The notes beneath the pieces were generated by a model. The model was not told the origin of the DNA and made no database searches. It worked only from the letters and a program-made list of their open reading frames with translations. Below are positions 61,670 to 64,000 of a stretch of 64,000 nt of DNA, in pieces. Origin of the DNA: Sympetrum striolatum (taxonomy: Eukaryota; Arthropoda; Insecta; Odonata; Libellulidae); the NCBI GenBank assembly GCA_947579665.1, contig OX388345.1, positions 35,741,849 to 35,805,848 on the forward strand. The letters run 5' to 3'. The translations under genes and the position numbers were made by a program. Position 1 is the first letter of the stretch, and each line of letters starts with the position of its first letter.

Positions 61670-61733
61670 TATCGTGATGACATCTGGTCCGTGTTGTTGA
61701 GCTTAATGAAAATAAACACCCGTTCTGACATTG
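61670..61733 (+). ncRNA. Box C/D snoRNA A5, SNORD18-like
   Basis: Box C TGATGA at 61675-61680, guide TCTGGTCCGTGTTG, D' TTGA, C' TAATGAAAA, box D CTGA at 61725-61728, 71 bases before the acceptor at 61799. From box C to box D it is the same as A3. Confidence 0.82.
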
Positions 61734-61885
61734 TCATTGTGTACTATAATTGATGAGGTTGAAGCTGCTTAATAGCCATCATATTTTTTTATTTATTAGG
61801 TTGCAGAAGTGGATTTGCGACCGTTTTGGACAGTGAAAATTTGTAGAATGGTAAGCTTCCTTGCAGATATTCTTAGTCCCATTTT

Positions 61886-61959
61886 TTTAGTGATGACTTA
61901 TTCATTCAGAGCATTGGACTCTGAGACATCCATGATTGCAACTACATATTCTGATGCTT
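61886..61959 (+). ncRNA. Box C/D snoRNA B4, orphan guide
   Basis: Box C TGATGA at 61891-61896, guide GAGCATTGGACT, D' CTGA at 61921-61924, C'-like CATGATTG, box D CTGA at 61951-61954, 65 bases before the acceptor at 62019. The D-side segment (GCAACTACATATT) again differs while the D' side is unchanged. Confidence 0.72.
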
Positions 61960-62096
61960 TTGCAATTCGTGGATTTCTTTTGAATCTTGATGGAATTTAT
62001 ATTATTTTTTCATTTTCAGATTTTAGTCATGCCTTCAAGATTCACCAGGATGCATTATTAAAGGTCAGTTTCAAAAATTGTTGAAATTTGTTACTG

Positions 62097-62164
62097 CTAA
62101 ATGATGAGTTATTGGTCTGTGTTTCAGCTGATCGTCAGTGCTGATATTTATTTACCTGAACTTT
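62097..62164 (+). ncRNA. Box C/D snoRNA C1, SNORD126-like
   Basis: Box C TGATGA at 62102-62107, guide TTGGTCTGTGTTTCAG, D' CTGA at 62128-62131, box D CTGA at 62156-62159, 72 bases before the acceptor at 62231. The guide pairs with 28S CTTGAAACACGGACCAA with one wobble. The D' box stands three bases further along than in type A, so the addressed base is the middle A of GAAAC (human Am1310). CGTGTTTCAGCTGATC in human SNORD126, as I recall it, is closely similar. Confidence 0.7.
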
Positions 62165-62490
62165 TTCATTCAGACCATATGTAATTATAAAGATATGCTG
62201 GTATCTAATCTAACATTGAATTCCTATTTAGAATGGTGCTGGTCTCCTGTTTCTATCACCTGGAAAACTTCCACTTCGGTTTCATCTCTACATGAGAGAT
62301 TTCCTTGTTCAGAGAGACTGTTCAACTGTATTCGAAGTGGCTGCAATTTTGGTGAGCACCTATTAAAAGATTTTCAAAACGTTTTCAAATTCCTAAAATT
62401 ATCAGACTACCCATGTATATGTATTCCCATTTATAGAGGAATCATAAATGAAGATTTTAGATTTTATTCTTATTAACTTGATCTAAGGTT

Positions 62491-62558
62491 GATTGTGATG
62501 AGTATAAGGTTCGTGTTTCAACTGATTGTCAGTGTTGACACTTTACTTTCTGATTCAA
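62491..62558 (+). ncRNA. Box C/D snoRNA C2, SNORD126-like
   Basis: Box C TGATGA at 62496-62501, guide AAGGTTCGTGTTTCAA, D' CTGA at 62522-62525, box D CTGA at 62550-62553. C-to-D length (58) equals that of C1. GGTTCGTGTTTCAA pairs with 28S TTGAAACACGGACC with one G-U wobble. It lies about 169 bases before the acceptor at 62722, farther than all the others, so it may be processed less well or another acceptor may be used. Confidence 0.62.
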
Positions 62559-62806
62559 CCTCATTTGAAACTATCAAACTTCCTAATTTGTAGCTATCAA
62601 AATCTTGTGTAATTGAATCATTTTAAGAAAACTCTAAAGATTATTTTCCCTTGTTATTACATGAGAATCTTGTACTGGGTTTTTAAGGTCCTTTTCAATA
62701 TTGATTTGAATTTGTCTTGCAGCAGAATGCTGTTGGAAATAGATGTTGCAGGGGCCACTGTTTCAGATGGAATCTGACTGGAAGAGATGATCTTGTAGAT
62801 GATTAA

Positions 62807-62812
62807 AATAAA
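62807..62812 (+). promoter_or_regulatory. Polyadenylation signal of the snoRNA host
   Basis: AATAAA within TTAAAATAAAAATAT in the last predicted exon. Confidence 0.45.
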
Positions 62813-62830
62813 AATATAACTGAAATGTCT

Positions 62831-64000
62831 TTGTCGTGTTGATAAATTTATTGTATTTATGGACAAATGTACCATTATATTGTTTGGTTCAGATTGTTGG
62901 TAGCTGAGATTTCGAGTCGCTAATAAATGGCATCTTCCCCCTGACATAAGTCTCTGGCGTCTTGTGGGGTATATATTTATAATGTGCTTCTAATAGGTTT
63001 GGTCGTAGCTATAGGTATTAGATCTTTGGTTAATGGATGTCAATTATAGCAGTAGTGCAAAATGTCTAATTTGTGTAGTGCTTGCGACAATTTTGTTACA
63101 TGTTCAAATTAGTGGAGCATATTTTATGGAATTACCATGTCACTCCTTAAGCGTAACAAATTTTTGTGCATAAGAAATTGAGTAGGACAGTTGCCCCTTA
63201 AAAACCATGGTATTTTTTGTAATACCAACCTTCATTGTATTTTGAAAGATTTATAGAGGCGCCAACTAGAAGTCTTCATCTTAAACTGCTCGAAGTTCTT
63301 GATTGTTAACTTCCATCTTGCCAAGATTAAAAAGTGAATTAAACTCTTTATTTTCCTCCTGAAATATTTCCTTAGCTATTGGCCTACGGCCTTCCATTAT
63401 GTACAACTAAATCATATCCATACTGTAATCGATTTATTTTCAACCCTGCCGTTACCGTTGTCACCGCAGCTAAGAATTTCTTGACAGGTAATTCGAGCAG
63501 CATTGGGTATCCAATGATTTTGAGCATTAGCGGGCTTAAGTGAAAGGATTAACTTTTCAGCACGAACTGGCGAAAGAGCTAAGAAATATGGATAATTAAT
63601 AATTACCTAGTGTACGGAAGTGGCATCCTAAGATCAAAATCACACTTATTGATGCAGTCTAGGATCATGACTTGACGGTAACAATGACTGAAATTTAAAA
63701 TCTTTCGGGCTAAAATGGAAACAAATTGAGAAGTTCTTGGAAAAGCTAATTTCATGTCAGGAAGGCTTGAACAGGTGAAGAAGGGCACCTTATTGCAGAG
63801 ATAAGAATTGAGAAGGAAGGGAAGGTGGACAATACTTATGATAGAGTCAAACACAAGAAAACCATGGGTAATGGTGGTAATGTGTCAAAATGGTTGATGC
63901 CTGCCATGAGTGTAGAATGTATAAAGCACTAAACATTGAGCAAAGATGGAAAACCAAAGGGGGATTAACTTTCTGATGTTCACCTACAACCACCCTCTGT
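62831..64000. other. Downstream spacer to window end
   Basis: AT-rich sequence with no recognised gene, RNA or repeat; the short open frames are not protein-like. Confidence 0.4.

Larger units (their letters stand above)
59709..62830 (+). ncRNA. Non-coding snoRNA host gene (SNHG-like), at least twelve exons
   Basis: Exons inferred from GT-AG borders: 59709-59793, 59973-60049, 60209-60293, 60466-60593, 60760-60825, 61000-61121, 61285-61350, 61524-61633, 61800-61850, 62020-62063, 62232-62351 and 62723 to about 62830. Most donors are GTAAGT/GTAAGA and most acceptors follow a T-rich tract. Each of the eleven introns holds exactly one box C/D snoRNA, while the exons have no common reading frame. 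Exons 60760-60825 and 61285-61350 are almost identical, and 61000-61121 and 61524-61633 are close; so the gene grew by tandem duplication of a 515-550 bp module. A polyadenylation hexamer AATAAA lies at 62807-62812. By analogy with UHG/GAS5-type hosts the spliced RNA is probably a by-product, transcribed by Pol II. The 5' end is not defined. Confidence 0.8.

Overview
The window looks like AT-rich chromosomal DNA from an animal, most likely an arthropod and probably an insect that is not a dipteran. Reasons: two canonical metazoan nuclear tRNA genes, a spliced NSUN6-type gene with GT-AG introns, intron-encoded box C/D snoRNAs, many tRNA-derived SINE-like fragments and inverted-repeat (MITE-like) elements, and very low coding density. 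There are no bacterial-type operons. The assignment below order level is not supported by anything I can see. LAYOUT. Bases 1 to about 47800 are mostly gene desert. It holds tRNA-Lys(TTT) at 2301-2373 and tRNA-Phe(GAA) at 12436-12508, a family of minus-strand SINE-like copies (1801, 17645, 35041), two of which sit about 110 bp from a hairpin element (2034, 17846), several foldback elements (10840, 19824, 42773), tandem repeats (3463, 15536, 37605), and a 1.7 kb transposon-like unit with about 370 bp terminal inverted repeats at 25314-27010 that encloses a Cys-rich ORF. An interspersed repeat occurs in opposite orientation at 39810 and 44765. Several 300-600 bp GC-richer islands lack stops in several frames, but I do not read them as genes. 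Bases 47869-56355 hold a complete NSUN6 tRNA/mRNA cytosine-5 methyltransferase gene in seven exons (predicted 473 aa, all exon phases consistent). Its 6.2 kb sixth intron contains a 3.1 kb imperfect palindrome (51716-54814) built of roughly 165 bp tRNA-like monomers. Bases 57420-58662 hold a SINE with a duplicated tail and a poly-C foldback element. Bases 59709-62830 are a non-coding snoRNA host gene of at least twelve exons, with one box C/D snoRNA per intron in the order A-A-B-A-B-A-B-A-B-C-C. Type A has a SNORD18-like guide (28S A, human Am1313). Type C has a SNORD126-like guide for the adenosine three bases upstream (human Am1310). Type B is an orphan with an invariant guide that I cannot place. 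HOW IT FITS TOGETHER. Every function I can recognise concerns RNA supply or RNA modification: two tRNA genes, an RNA m5C methyltransferase, and guides for rRNA 2'-O-methylation. I infer no operonic link between them. The snoRNA host, built by tandem duplication of a 515-550 bp exon-intron module, is the most interesting system in the window.
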